The notes: generated by a model from the letters alone, not told the origin. A stretch of DNA of 64,000 nucleotides from Taklimakanibacter sp021828105 (GCA_021828105.1 JAKATG010000001.1:1-64000); one strand, 5' to 3'. Numbered from the stretch's first letter, positions 7,257 through 16,965 are shown. Numbers and translations are program-made.

Positions 7257-8927
7257 ATGTCGACAGCTTTGACCCTCAACAAGATCACCGCCCAAAAAGG
7301 CATTCCGGTCAGCGAAGCCGCGAAGAAGATCGCAGATCTCGGCTGGAACCCTTCCTATGTCCAGGAAGCCATGACCTTCCCGACCGACTATAAGATCACC
7401 AAGGCGCCGAAGGATCCGATGCGCCAGGTGCTGCGCTCATATTTCCCGATGCAGGAGGAAAAAGACAACCGCGTCTATGGTGCGCTCGACGCGGCGTTGC
7501 GCGGCGATATGTTCCGCAACGTCGAGCCGCGCTGGGTCGAATGGATGAAGCTATTCCTGGCGATCATACCGTTCCCCGAAATTTCCGCCGCGCGGTCGAT
7601 GGCCATGGTCGGACGCCTGGCGCCGGGCGAGGATCTGAGGACCGGCTTCACCATGCAGATGGTCGACGAGTTCCGTCACTCGACCATCCAGATGAACCTC
7701 AAGAAGTGGTACATGGAGAACTACATCGATCCGGCCGGCTTCGACATCACCGAAGAAGCCTTCGGCAAATGCTATGCCACCACCATCGGCCGTCAGTTCG
7801 GTGAAGGCTTCATCACCGGCGATGCCATTACCTCGGCCAATGTCTACCTCACGGTAGTCGCCGAGACGGCATTCACCAACACGCTGTTCGTCGCCATGCC
7901 GTCGGAAGCCGCCCGCAACGGCGACTACGCCCTGCCGACTGTGTTCCTGTCCGTGCAATCCGACGAGAGCCGGCATATCGGCAACGGCCATTCAATGCTG
8001 ATGTCGATGCTCAAGGAGCCGGAAAATCACCTGCTGCTCGAGCGCGATCTCAAATATGCCTTCTGGCAGAACCATGCCATCGTCGATGCCGCTATCGGCA
8101 CCTTCATCGAGTACGGCACCACCAACCGCGACAAGAACAAGGAATCCTACGCGGAAATGTGGCATCGCTGGATCTTCGAGGACTACTACCGCACCTACAT
8201 GCTGCCGCTCGAGAAATACGGCATCAAGATCCATCACGACGACGTGCAGACGGCCTGGAAGCGCCTGACCGAGAAGTTCTATGTCCACAAGGTGGCGCAG
8301 TTCTTCGCCGTCGGCTGGCCGGTCGCCTTCTGGCGCATCGAAGCCCAGACCGACAAGGACTTCGAATGGTTCGAGCACAAATATCCGGGCTGGTATGCCC
8401 AGTTCGGCGAATTCTGGAAGTGGTACGACAAGCTCTCGCATCGCGGCCAGACCAACATCCTGTTCAATGGCGACACGGGTTATGTCTATCCGCATCGCTG
8501 CTGGTCGAGCATGATCCCATGCGTGATCCGTGAGGACATCGCCGTCGACACCATCGACGGCAAGCTCCACACTTTCTGCCACGAGATCGACCGGTGGACG
8601 GCGGTCACCGCTTTTGCCGGGGAGTATGAGGGCCGCCCGACCCCTGCCATGGGCCGGTTCAGTGGTCGGCGCGAGTGGGAAAGCGTCTATCACAACTGGG
8701 ATCTGGCCGACGCCATCAAGGATCTCGGCTTCGTCCGTACCGACGGCAAGACGCTCGTCGCCCAGCCGCATCTGCGCTTCGACGACAAGGAGATGTGGAC
8801 GCTCGATGATGTGCGCGGCTACACGCTGAAGAGCCCGCTCATCACGCTGCGCGAGATGTCGCCGGCCGATCGGGAAAAGCATCTTGCCGAATATCGCAAG
8901 GGATTCACGATCAGGCCCTGCAACTGA
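7257..8927 (+). CDS. prmA: Propane monooxygenase hydroxylase, large (alpha) subunit
   Basis: The 556-aa protein is the catalytic subunit of a soluble diiron monooxygenase that hydroxylates propane, probably at the subterminal carbon. The diiron ligands are visible as two Glu/ExxH sets: Glu108, Glu138 and His141 (DEFRH), then Glu203, Glu237 and His240 (DESRH). Length and sequence (DEFRHSTIQMN, GEGFITGDAIT) fit the PrmA/MimA subgroup rather than methane, phenol or toluene enzymes. The start was set at the ATG following GGAGGA; an earlier in-frame ATG has no ribosome site. It heads the prmABCD operon and is cytosolic. Confidence 0.95.
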   Translation: MSTALTLNKITAQKGIPVSEAAKKIADLGWNPSYVQEAMTFPTDYKITKAPKDPMRQVLRSYFPMQEEKDNRVYGALDAALRGDMFRNVEPRWVEWMKLFLAIIPFPEISAARSMAMVGRLAPGEDLRTGFTMQMVDEFRHSTIQMNLKKWYMENYIDPAGFDITEEAFGKCYATTIGRQFGEGFITGDAITSANVYLTVVAETAFTNTLFVAMPSEAARNGDYALPTVFLSVQSDESRHIGNGHSMLMSMLKEPENHLLLERDLKYAFWQNHAIVDAAIGTFIEYGTTNRDKNKESYAEMWHRWIFEDYYRTYMLPLEKYGIKIHHDDVQTAWKRLTEKFYVHKVAQFFAVGWPVAFWRIEAQTDKDFEWFEHKYPGWYAQFGEFWKWYDKLSHRGQTNILFNGDTGYVYPHRCWSSMIPCVIREDIAVDTIDGKLHTFCHEIDRWTAVTAFAGEYEGRPTPAMGRFSGRREWESVYHNWDLADAIKDLGFVRTDGKTLVAQPHLRFDDKEMWTLDDVRGYTLKSPLITLREMSPADREKHLAEYRKGFTIRPCN

Positions 8928-9011
8928 TCCGTGACCCCGGAGCCGGCTTCGGCCGGCTCCGCCCCTCTTCATCCTCAACGACCAGATGGCGATCATCGGG
9001 AGAGCCTAGTC

Positions 9012-10049
9012 ATGGCCGATGTCCATACCGTTCGACTTCAGCCCGTCGGCATCGAGTTCGAGGTCGAGGAAGGAGAGACCGTCCTCAATGCGGCGTTCCG
9101 CCAGGGAATTGCCCTGCCGCATGGCTGCAAGGAGGGACAATGCTCGGCCTGCAAATGCATTCTCGGTGATGGTGAAGTCGAACTGAAGAAGTACTCGACT
9201 TTCGCGCTCAATGAGATGGAGCGCTCGCAAAATCACATCCTTCTGTGCCGCACGCTGGTCTATTCGGACGTCGATGTCGAGCTGCTGAACTACGATGAGG
9301 AAGTGCTGTCCAAGTCGATTCCGGTGAAGGAATTCGACGGCATCGTGACGGAGATCACCCAGCCGACCCACGATATCCGCCGACTTGAAATCGAATTGGC
9401 GCAACCCATGAAATTCTGGGCGGGGCAATATGCCGACATCACGCTCTCGGGGGCGGAGACGATTACCCGCTCGTTTTCCATGGCAAATCCGCCGGGCGAA
9501 ACCAAAAAATTCGCGTTCATCATCAAAAAATACCCCAACGGGAAATTCTCCTCCCGCCTCGACGGTGACCTCGAGCCAGGAACGGCCGTGCGGATCAAAG
9601 GCCCCTACGGAACCTGCTTTCGCCGAGAAGGACGAGACGGAGCCATGATCCTGGTCGGCGGCGGTTCCGGCATGTCGCCCCTGTGGTCGATCTTGCACGA
9701 CCATCTCGCCAGCGGCGAACCGAAGCCAGTCTATTTCTTCTATGGTGCGCGCACCCGCAACGATCTGTTCTACCTAGAGGACTTCGCCCGCATCACCGGC
9801 GAAAATCCGGCCTTTACCTTTGTGCCGGTGCTTTCAAATGCCGCCGACGATGCCGGCTGGACCGGCGAGAAGGGCTTCGTTCACGAGACGGTTGCCGCCT
9901 ATCTGAAGCGCCTCGGTCTGGGCAGCAATGTCGATGTCTATGCCTGCGGACCGACGCCAATGATCGACGCGCTGACGCCGGTCCTGGTGATGCACGACGT
10001 CGAGAGCGACCGCATCTACTTCGACAAATTCACGCCGGCGCCCACGTGA
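9012..10049 (+). CDS. prmB: Propane monooxygenase reductase
   Basis: This 345-aa flavoprotein passes electrons from NAD(P)H to the hydroxylase. The N-terminal domain (1-100) is a plant-type [2Fe-2S] ferredoxin with Cys39, Cys44, Cys47 and Cys79. The middle FAD domain (about 105-205) has RSFSMANPP, and the C-terminal NAD domain (about 215-345) has the GGGSGMSP loop and a CGPTPMID motif. The ATG after GGGAGA was chosen over an upstream GTG that would add 27 residues foreign to the family. It lies between prmA and prmC, the common prm order. Confidence 0.93.
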   Translation: MADVHTVRLQPVGIEFEVEEGETVLNAAFRQGIALPHGCKEGQCSACKCILGDGEVELKKYSTFALNEMERSQNHILLCRTLVYSDVDVELLNYDEEVLSKSIPVKEFDGIVTEITQPTHDIRRLEIELAQPMKFWAGQYADITLSGAETITRSFSMANPPGETKKFAFIIKKYPNGKFSSRLDGDLEPGTAVRIKGPYGTCFRREGRDGAMILVGGGSGMSPLWSILHDHLASGEPKPVYFFYGARTRNDLFYLEDFARITGENPAFTFVPVLSNAADDAGWTGEKGFVHETVAAYLKRLGLGSNVDVYACGPTPMIDALTPVLVMHDVESDRIYFDKFTPAPT

Positions 10050-10107
10050 TGGACGCGGCCTGGATGAACGCAACGCCACTCAACCCGATACTCGAAGGGA
10101 GGAACTC

Positions 10108-11178
10108 ATGAGTACAGCAGCAGGCACAGCAGCAAAATCAGGCGCAGCAGGCTCCGCCGTGTTCGCCGACTCCGACAGCCGGAGATACCGGTATTTCGAA
10201 CCCAAGGGCAAACGCGCCACCCATTATGAGGATGTAACGGTTGACGTTCAGCCAGATCCCGAACGCTATCTCCTGCAGGACTGGATCATCAATTTTCCGA
10301 ATGGCAAAGGCGCCTACTACAAGGACGCCACTGCCGCAAAGAGCTCCAACTGGCATGCTTTCCGCGCGCCCGACCAGGAGTGGGAACGCACGCACTACCA
10401 GCGGCAATCGAAGATCGAAGCCATGGTGCAGAGCGTCATCGCCAATGGCCGCAAGGCGCGCGCACCGCAAAGCTTCAACAAGGTGTGGGTAAAGATCCTG
10501 CAGACCCATCTCGGCGCCTGGAAACACGCCGAATTCGGCCTCGGCACCGCCCTCATGCAGGCGCAGCGCTATGGCTACACGCAGATGATCAACAATGCCA
10601 CGTTGACCAACTCGTCCTACAAGCTGCGTCTTGCCCAGGACATCACGCTCTACCTCGCCGAGATCGGCATGGATATTTCGGGCTTCGACGATCAGGCCGG
10701 AAAGCGCGCCTGGCTCGAGGACAAGATCTGGCAGGGAACGCGCGAAGCGGTCGAGTCGATCATGGGCTCGGAAGATTATCTCGAACAGTACTTCGCCACC
10801 AACATCGTGTTCGAACCGCTGGTCGGCGAATTGTTCCGCAGCGGCTTCCTGATGCAGGCGGCATCCCAGAACGGGGACTTCATCACACCCTCGGTCATCT
10901 CGGCGGCGGAAGCCGACTATGAACGCAACCTCGCCAATGCCATCGATCTGTTCCATCTTCTCAGTCACGACGACGGGCATGCCGCGCACAACAAGCGGCT
11001 GTTCGGCGGCTGGCTGAAACGGCACGTCGGTCTCGCCAACAAAGCCGCTGCCGGTCTGCAGCCGATCTGGTCGCAGCCGCATGCCAAGCCGGTTCAGTTC
11101 GCCGATGCGCGGGCTCAGTCGGTCGAACGCATCAAGTCCATCACCAGCGAGCTCGGTCTCGCCCTTCCCCAGGAGTAA
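10108..11178 (+). CDS. prmC: Propane monooxygenase hydroxylase, small (beta) subunit
   Basis: The 356-aa protein is the beta subunit of the hydroxylase. It shares the ferritin-like fold of the alpha subunit but lacks the diiron ligand set, and serves in the alpha2beta2(-gamma2) architecture. Recognisable stretches are KVWVKILQTHLGAWKHAEFG and HDDGHAAHNKRL. The ribosome site GGGAGGA precedes the ATG. The gene follows prmB by 58 bp and is 6 bp ahead of prmD. Confidence 0.92.
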   Translation: MSTAAGTAAKSGAAGSAVFADSDSRRYRYFEPKGKRATHYEDVTVDVQPDPERYLLQDWIINFPNGKGAYYKDATAAKSSNWHAFRAPDQEWERTHYQRQSKIEAMVQSVIANGRKARAPQSFNKVWVKILQTHLGAWKHAEFGLGTALMQAQRYGYTQMINNATLTNSSYKLRLAQDITLYLAEIGMDISGFDDQAGKRAWLEDKIWQGTREAVESIMGSEDYLEQYFATNIVFEPLVGELFRSGFLMQAASQNGDFITPSVISAAEADYERNLANAIDLFHLLSHDDGHAAHNKRLFGGWLKRHVGLANKAAAGLQPIWSQPHAKPVQFADARAQSVERIKSITSELGLALPQE

Positions 11179-11184
11179 CCAGGC

Positions 11185-11556
11185 ATGTCGGAAGCTTCAC
11201 GAGCTGCAACCAGCCACACCGTCTTCAAGAAGATGAGCGACATCGTCTTTGAGGACACCATCTCGGACCAGTGCGGTGTCACCATGAACGACAGCGTCGA
11301 GGCCAGGGCGATCGCCGAATTCATGGCGCAGAAGCCGGGCGTCACGGTGACCTACCAGCCGGCGCTCATCCGTATCGACGGCCGCGGCAAGCTGGTCTTC
11401 AAGATGGACGAAATCAGCGAAATTCTCGGCAAGGAGATGACGGCGTCGATCTTCGAGGTGAACACCTCGACGCATTACGGCCGCATGGTGCGTGTCGACG
11501 ACAACACCGTCACCTTGTTCGGCAACATGGAGGACATGTTCGAATACATCCAGTAG
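11185..11556 (+). CDS. prmD: Propane monooxygenase coupling (effector) protein
   Basis: The 123-aa protein belongs to the MmoB/DmpM family of small cofactor-free regulatory proteins that bind the hydroxylase and couple NADH use to substrate oxidation. The conserved core around ARAIAEFMAQKPGVTVTYQP and the phrase IRIDGRGKLVF are typical. It follows prmC after 6 bp, completing the four enzyme components in the order A-B-C-D. Confidence 0.92.
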   Translation: MSEASRAATSHTVFKKMSDIVFEDTISDQCGVTMNDSVEARAIAEFMAQKPGVTVTYQPALIRIDGRGKLVFKMDEISEILGKEMTASIFEVNTSTHYGRMVRVDDNTVTLFGNMEDMFEYIQ

Positions 11557-11660
11557 CCGGCGTTATCGGTACCGGATCGACGACAGCGCCGGCGGCCGAT
11601 GGTCCGCCGGCAACCAGGACACGGGAGGCGGCCTGCCCGCCCAAGGAGAGGAGAACGAGA

Positions 11661-12680
11661 ATGTTCACGACACCATCAGGCGAGAAGGTCTTCGTCATCG
11701 ACGGCCATACGCATTTCTGGGACGGCAGTCCGGAGAACCAGAAGAACATCCACGGCAAGCAGTTCATCGAATGCTTCTACGCCTATCACACGGCGCTGAG
11801 CCCCAAGGACAAGCTGTGGCCGAAGGCGAAGTTCGAGAAGTACAGCGCCGAAGACATGTACAACGATCTTTTTGTCGATGGCCCCGACGACATGGCCATC
11901 GTGCAATCCACCTATCTCACCGATTTCTACAAGAAAGGCTTCAACACCATCGAGCAGAACGCCCAGATGGCGAAGAAGTACAAGGACCGCTTCATCCTGA
12001 ACGGATCCTTCGATCCGCGCCACGGCAACAAGGCGCTCGACTACATCAAGCACATGAAGGAGGAGTTCAACATCAAGGGGGTAAAGCTCTACACCGCCGA
12101 ATGGAACGGAGATTCGCGCGGCTGGAGACTCACCGACAAGGATGCGTACAAGTGCCTCGAACTTTGCGACAAGCTGGGTATCGTCAATATCCACGTCCAC
12201 AAGGGTCCGACGATCATCCCGCTCGACAAGGACGCCTTCGACGTTCATGACGTCGACCATGCGGCCACCGATTTCCAGGGGCTCAACTTCATCATCGAAC
12301 ATTGCGGCCTGCCGCGCCTCGATGATTTCTGCTGGATCGCGGTGCAGGAAACCAATGTGCTTGGCGGTCTCGCGGTGGCGTTGCCCTTCATCCACAGCCG
12401 TCCGCGCTACTTCGCGGAGGTCATCGCCGAATTGCTGTTCTGGCTGGGCGAGGACAAGCTGCTGTTCGGCAGCGACTATGCCATCTGGACGCCGCGCTGG
12501 CTGGTGGAGAAGTTCTGGAGCTTCGAACTGCCGGAGGACATCAAGCAGGAGCGCGGTGTCGACCTGACCCCGCAGGCCAAGCGCAAGATCCTCGGCCTCA
12601 ACGCCGCGCGCCTCTACGACATCGATGTCGAGAAGCAACTCGCCAAGTTGCAGCCGCGCCAGCCGGCGGCAGCGGAGTAG
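11661..12680 (+). CDS. Amidohydrolase-family protein of the propane monooxygenase cluster
   Basis: The 339-aa protein is a TIM-barrel metal-dependent hydrolase of the amidohydrolase_2 group (PF04909-like). It shows GHTHFWD near the N-terminus, HVHKG at mid-protein, EHCGLPR, and the C-terminal GSDYAIWTP with the conserved Asp. The start follows GGAGAGGAGA. Related genes accompany prm/mim operons in actinobacteria and proteobacteria, but their job is not established; hydrolysis of a pathway intermediate or a role in enzyme maturation are both possible. It lies 104 bp after prmD and 5 bp before the DUF59 gene. Confidence 0.85.
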   Translation: MFTTPSGEKVFVIDGHTHFWDGSPENQKNIHGKQFIECFYAYHTALSPKDKLWPKAKFEKYSAEDMYNDLFVDGPDDMAIVQSTYLTDFYKKGFNTIEQNAQMAKKYKDRFILNGSFDPRHGNKALDYIKHMKEEFNIKGVKLYTAEWNGDSRGWRLTDKDAYKCLELCDKLGIVNIHVHKGPTIIPLDKDAFDVHDVDHAATDFQGLNFIIEHCGLPRLDDFCWIAVQETNVLGGLAVALPFIHSRPRYFAEVIAELLFWLGEDKLLFGSDYAIWTPRWLVEKFWSFELPEDIKQERGVDLTPQAKRKILGLNAARLYDIDVEKQLAKLQPRQPAAAE

Positions 12681-12685
12681 GGCCG

Positions 12686-13510
12686 ATGGGCGCGCGCCGC
12701 CACGCGACGGGCCCGATTGCGGAAGTCTGGTCACGGCTCGACGCCGTGACCGACCCCGAGCTCGATGAGGCCGTGACGGATCTTGACTTCATCGAAAGCG
12801 TCGAGGTTTCGGATACCGGCGAGGTCGACATCGCCTTCAGGCTTCCGACCTACTGGTGTTCGGCCAACTTTGCCTTCCTGATGGCCGATGACATCAGGCG
12901 GCAGGTGTCGGCGCTTCCCTGGGTCACCAGGGTGCGTCCGCGGCTCGAGGACCATATGTGTGCCGATGACATCAATCACGGCGTGCAAAACGACATGCCT
13001 TTCGACAAGGCGCTTGCCGGCTTCGGGACTGCCGGTTCGCTCGATGAGGTGCGGGACAAGTTCCGGCGCAAGGCCTTCGAGCGGCGGCAGGAGGCGGTAC
13101 TGCGGGCGCTGCTGGCGCAGGGTCTGGCCGACGCCCACATCAGCGCGATGACGTCAGGCCTCCTTGCAGAGCTTTTGATCGAGGATGCAAGTGCCGCGCG
13201 GCAGCGCCGGCGCTATCTCGATCTGCTGGCGGCGCTGGGGCATGTCGGTGGACCGATAAGCCGGGCTTTCGTCACCTATGACGGCTCGCCCATCGCGGCA
13301 GACGAACTCGCCGGCCACTTGCAGCGCCTGAAGGCGGTCCGCATCAACATGGAATTTGGCGGCGCCCTGTGCCGGGGGCTTCTTGCCGCCCGCTACCGGG
13401 AGTTCGACCCGGAAAAGGACGAGCCGACCCTGGTCGATTTCATGCTCGACCGGGTGCCACCGCGAAAACAAGCCGACAACGGACGTGAAGGCGTGCCGGA
13501 TCACCCGTAA
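12686..13510 (+). CDS. DUF59/MIP18-type iron-sulfur assembly-like protein
   Basis: The 274-aa protein starts with a DUF59 (MIP18/PaaD-like) domain (about residues 10-100; LDAVTDPELDEAVTDLDFIESVEV and LPTYWCSANFAFLMADDIR). Members of this family act in iron-sulfur or other metal-cofactor assembly. The remaining C-terminal part (about 100-265) is an extension I do not recognise. Cys in LPTYWCS and in EDHMCAD are candidate functional residues. It sits between the amidohydrolase and the GroEL-like gene, consistent with a maturation role for the monooxygenase. Confidence 0.8.
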   Translation: MGARRHATGPIAEVWSRLDAVTDPELDEAVTDLDFIESVEVSDTGEVDIAFRLPTYWCSANFAFLMADDIRRQVSALPWVTRVRPRLEDHMCADDINHGVQNDMPFDKALAGFGTAGSLDEVRDKFRRKAFERRQEAVLRALLAQGLADAHISAMTSGLLAELLIEDASAARQRRRYLDLLAALGHVGGPISRAFVTYDGSPIAADELAGHLQRLKAVRINMEFGGALCRGLLAARYREFDPEKDEPTLVDFMLDRVPPRKQADNGREGVPDHP

Positions 13511-13559
13511 GGGCCCAGCAACAGAACGCGCCAGGACGCATAACGAAGAGGAGACGAAA

Positions 13560-15191
13560 ATGGCGAAACACCTGCTGCACAAGAACGAGGCCCGCGAGGC
13601 CCTGGCGAGGGGCGTATCGAAGCTCGCGGCCGCGGTCGAGCCGACGCTTGGCCCGAAGGGCATGAATGCGATGGTCGACCGGCCGCTCGGCACACCGATC
13701 GTATCGCGCGACGGCGTCACCATCGCCTCCGAAATCGAACTGCCGGACCGGTTTGAAAACATGGGGGCGCAGATCGTGCGGGAAGTGTCGATGCAGACCA
13801 ACGAGGTTGCAGGCGACGGCACGACGACGGCCATGGTTCTCGCCAATGGCCTCATCCAGGGCGGCGTCTCCGCCCTGAAGCGCGGCGCCAAGCCCGTCGA
13901 TCTGTGCAAAGGCATCGACCGTGCCGTCGATGTCGTCCTCGAATCTCTCAAGGAGATGGCAAAGCCGGCCTCCGACCGCAAATCCCTGGAGGCGGTGGCG
14001 ACCATCGCCGCAACCAACGGCGACCTTGGCCGCATGATCGCCGAGGCCATCGATCGGGTGGGACGCAACGGCATCATCACCTCCGAGTTCGGCCTCACCG
14101 TCGACACGACTCTCGAGATCGTCGAAGGCATGTCCTTCGATCGCGGCTACATTTCGCACCACATGGTGACCGATGTGGAGAAGATGGAGGTGGTGCTCGA
14201 CCAGCCTTACATCCTCTTGACCGATCTCAAGATCCAGTCGCCCGGCCAGCTCGAAAAAATCCGTGCAGCGGTCTCGGCCAAGGGGCGTCCCCTGGTCATC
14301 ATCGCCGAGGATGTCGCGCCCGAGGTGGTGATGACGCTGCTGGGCGATGGCAATCGCGGCAAGGTACTCGTGGTCAACCCGCCGGATTATGGCCACTGGC
14401 GCAAGGCGATGATGGACGATCTGGCGATCCTCACCGGCGGCAAGGTCATTGCCCGTGACCTCGGCGGCAAGTTGGAGAGCGCCACGCCTGCCGATCTTGG
14501 AACCGCATGGCAGATTCGCGCCAGCGCGCGGGAGACCGTCATCATCCGTGGCGGCGGCGACGCGAGCGCGATCGCTGCCCGGCGCGCGCAAATCGCGCGG
14601 CAATATGGTCTGGCGCCGCCCAACATCGAGCAGGACAAGCTGCGCGAACGCCTGGCGAAGATTTCCGGCGGGACCGCCGTGATCCTCGCCGGCGGCGTAA
14701 CGCCGGTGGAGCAGAAACGGACCATCCAGCTGATCGACGACGCGCTGCACGCAGCACGCGCCGCGGCGGAAGAGGGCATCGTTCCCGGGGGCGGCACCGC
14801 GCTGGCGCAATGCGCAGCGACCGTCGGCCGCAAGCTTGGCAACATCAATGGCGATCTCGGCGAGGGGATACGCCTGGTACGCGACGTCCTGGTGCGGCCG
14901 GCGGCGCTGATCGCCGGCAATGCCGGCTACGATCCCTCCGAGATCGTGGAAAAGCTGTTGCAGTCGAAGCCGGGCACCGGCTTCGATGCGGCGAACGGGG
15001 TCTTCGCCGACATGATCGATGCCGGCATCATCGACCCGGTGCGCGTCACCTGTGCGGCGCTGCGCAACGCGGCCTCGGTCGCCAATCTGGTGCTGACGAC
15101 CGAGACCCTCGTCGTCAACCTGCCGGAAGATTTCGATCCGACAGCCGGTCCGGCGCTTGGCGGCGGCGCCGAGAAGCTCGGCCGCGCCTGA
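13560..15191 (+). CDS. prmG: Dedicated GroEL-like chaperonin of the propane monooxygenase cluster
   Basis: The 543-aa protein is a group I chaperonin with the ATP site AGDGTTTAMVLA, the PTLGPKGMN motif near the N-terminus and GGGTAL toward the C-terminus. It ends in GGGAEKLGRA without the usual Gly-Gly-Met tail, and no groES lies beside it. It is divergent from housekeeping GroEL. In mycobacteria the equivalent gene (mimG) is needed to fold the monooxygenase hydroxylase; the same role is inferred here from position. The start follows AAGAGGAG. Confidence 0.9.
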   Translation: MAKHLLHKNEAREALARGVSKLAAAVEPTLGPKGMNAMVDRPLGTPIVSRDGVTIASEIELPDRFENMGAQIVREVSMQTNEVAGDGTTTAMVLANGLIQGGVSALKRGAKPVDLCKGIDRAVDVVLESLKEMAKPASDRKSLEAVATIAATNGDLGRMIAEAIDRVGRNGIITSEFGLTVDTTLEIVEGMSFDRGYISHHMVTDVEKMEVVLDQPYILLTDLKIQSPGQLEKIRAAVSAKGRPLVIIAEDVAPEVVMTLLGDGNRGKVLVVNPPDYGHWRKAMMDDLAILTGGKVIARDLGGKLESATPADLGTAWQIRASARETVIIRGGGDASAIAARRAQIARQYGLAPPNIEQDKLRERLAKISGGTAVILAGGVTPVEQKRTIQLIDDALHAARAAAEEGIVPGGGTALAQCAATVGRKLGNINGDLGEGIRLVRDVLVRPAALIAGNAGYDPSEIVEKLLQSKPGTGFDAANGVFADMIDAGIIDPVRVTCAALRNAASVANLVLTTETLVVNLPEDFDPTAGPALGGGAEKLGRA

Positions 15192-15224
15192 GTCCGCAAG
15201 ACCATTCACAGGGAGATCACGGCC

Positions 15225-16268
15225 ATGAAAGCCGCACGACTGTACCAATATGACGAGAAGATGAACGTCCAGCTGAAATACGAGACGGTCGCCGATCCGA
15301 CGATCAACGCGCCGGATGAGGTCGTGGTCCGCGTTGGGGCCGCCGGCCTGTGCCGTACCGACCTCCATATCATCGAGGGCGTCTGGCGTGACGCAATGGA
15401 CCCGAATGGAAATCTGCTCCCCTACATCATGGGCCATGAGAATGCAGGCTGGGTCGAAGCAATAGGAAGCGGCGTCAAATCGGTGAAGGTCGGCGACTCC
15501 GTGATCTGCCATCCGCTGCGCACATGTGGCATCTGCCTGTCCTGTCGCCACGGCCACGACATGCATTGTGAAAGCGGGATTTTTCCGGGTCTCGGAACCA
15601 ATGGCGGCTTCGCGGAATACTTCATCACCAGCGAGCGCGCCCTGATCAAGCTCAACAAGAACGTCACCCCCATCGACGTCGCGCCCATGGCAGATGCCGG
15701 CATCACCGCCTATCGCGCCGCCAAGAAGGCCGCGAAGGTGCTGCCACCCGGAACCTGGTGCGCCTTGCTCGGTATCGGCGGGCTCGGCCATATTGCGCTT
15801 CAGTGCCTGAACGAATTGTGCAGCGCCAAGGTGGTGGCGATCGATCGCAACCCGAAGGCGCGCGAAATGGCGCAGTCGATGGGGGCCACTGCAGTCCATG
15901 ATGGCGGCAAGAACATGGTCGAGGAGGTGCGCGAGCTCACCGGCGGCGGCGCCCATGTGGTCATCGACTTCGTCGGCGAGCTCGGCGTCGAGAATCTGTG
16001 CTGGAAGATGGTACGGCGCGGCGGGCAATACATCGCCGTCGGCTATGGCGGCAAGATCGAGGTACCCACGTTGCACATGATCATCAACGAGGTCAATCTC
16101 GGCGGTAGCCTGGTCGGCAACTTTACCGAGCTGGTCGAACTGATGGAGCTCAACGCCCAGGGCAAGGTGAAGATGCATTCGTCACGCTACAAGCTCGCCG
16201 ACATCAACTCGGCCATCGACGATTTCAAGGCGGGCCGCTTCGCCGGACGCGCCGTCGTGGTGCCGTAG
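15225..16268 (+). CDS. adh: Zinc-dependent alcohol dehydrogenase, probably for propan-2-ol
   Basis: The 347-aa medium-chain dehydrogenase has catalytic zinc ligands Cys43 (GLCRTD) and His71/Glu72 (GHEN), structural zinc cysteines 101, 104, 107 and 115, and an NAD-binding GIGGLGHIA loop. Similar NAD-dependent secondary alcohol dehydrogenases occur in prm operons and oxidise propan-2-ol to acetone. It follows the chaperonin by 33 bp and has its own GGGAG ribosome site. Substrate is inferred from context. Confidence 0.88.
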   Translation: MKAARLYQYDEKMNVQLKYETVADPTINAPDEVVVRVGAAGLCRTDLHIIEGVWRDAMDPNGNLLPYIMGHENAGWVEAIGSGVKSVKVGDSVICHPLRTCGICLSCRHGHDMHCESGIFPGLGTNGGFAEYFITSERALIKLNKNVTPIDVAPMADAGITAYRAAKKAAKVLPPGTWCALLGIGGLGHIALQCLNELCSAKVVAIDRNPKAREMAQSMGATAVHDGGKNMVEEVRELTGGGAHVVIDFVGELGVENLCWKMVRRGGQYIAVGYGGKIEVPTLHMIINEVNLGGSLVGNFTELVELMELNAQGKVKMHSSRYKLADINSAIDDFKAGRFAGRAVVVP

Positions 16269-16431
16269 ACGAATGAATGCTGACCGAGCGGCAGGCTGCC
16301 ATGTCGTAGTGGGATACTACCTACGGGTTTGAACTGGATGGTATGAATGTCCATAGAGCCGCCGGAAACAAGCGCGGCATGAGAAACAGGAGTGAGTTCC
16401 CGACGGAGCCGACACCATAAGGGAGGACTTG
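16269..16431 (+). other. Intergenic gap with small hairpins
   Basis: The 163-bp gap between the alcohol dehydrogenase and the next gene contains the palindrome GGCAGGCTGCC near 16291 and the small hairpin GTAGT-N5-ACTAC near 16306-16320. Neither is followed by a T-run. No sigma-54 element was found. It may hold a promoter for the regulator part of the cluster. Confidence 0.3.
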
Positions 16432-16920
16432 ATGGTGACGATCATTTCGAAGGGCGATGGTCCGTATAAGGAAGATGCCGCTGCCAAGCGGCTGATTCAG
16501 GAAAACCGCGCCAAGATTCATCAGCTGGCGAATCATCTGACGGCCGGCCGCTGGCAGCACATCAAGGAGAACCGTGATCCTCTGAAGAATTTGGTAGAGG
16601 CGCGGCGGCGGCCGAGGCCGGTGAGTGGCGATCCTGAGCCCTATCTGCGCATCAGCCCCAATAATCGCGTCATCGTGATGGATCTCAATTCGGGGCTGCA
16701 GATGCATTTCCTGGGAGAATTGCGCATGGCCGGTGGCCAGACGCACTTCGTTCTTGCCAGCCAGGCGAACGGTTTCGTCGGCCCGCTCGATGGCGATATC
16801 GCTCGCCAGCTCGAGCGCTTCGACGGCCTCAAGCTCACGACGGAATATCCCGAAGAGCAGCTTGCCCGCGACATATGCCGATGTCTCGGGCTTCCCGAAA
16901 CGGCAGGTGATATCGACTGA
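16432..16920 (+). CDS. Conserved-looking protein of unknown function in the prm cluster
   Basis: The 162-aa protein has no signal peptide or membrane segment, so it is probably cytosolic. The first half is basic and helical (KRLIQENRAKIHQLANHL), the second half looks like a mixed alpha/beta domain (VIVMDLNSGLQMHFLG...FVLASQANGFVGPLDGD). No catalytic motif is evident and I do not recognise a family. An excellent ribosome site (GGGAGGA) precedes the ATG. It lies between the alcohol dehydrogenase and the sigma-54 activator in the same direction, so it belongs to the cluster. Confidence 0.75.
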   Translation: MVTIISKGDGPYKEDAAAKRLIQENRAKIHQLANHLTAGRWQHIKENRDPLKNLVEARRRPRPVSGDPEPYLRISPNNRVIVMDLNSGLQMHFLGELRMAGGQTHFVLASQANGFVGPLDGDIARQLERFDGLKLTTEYPEEQLARDICRCLGLPETAGDID

Positions 16921-16965
16921 GGCGACGTCATGGAGGCGGCAGGTCAACCCCAAGGAGCCTTACCG

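Noticed and set aside
13440..16178. 912-codon open frame on the minus strand
   Set aside because: It is antisense to the chaperonin and dehydrogenase genes, has an Asp/Arg/His-rich composition typical of GC-rich shadow frames, and shows no domain.
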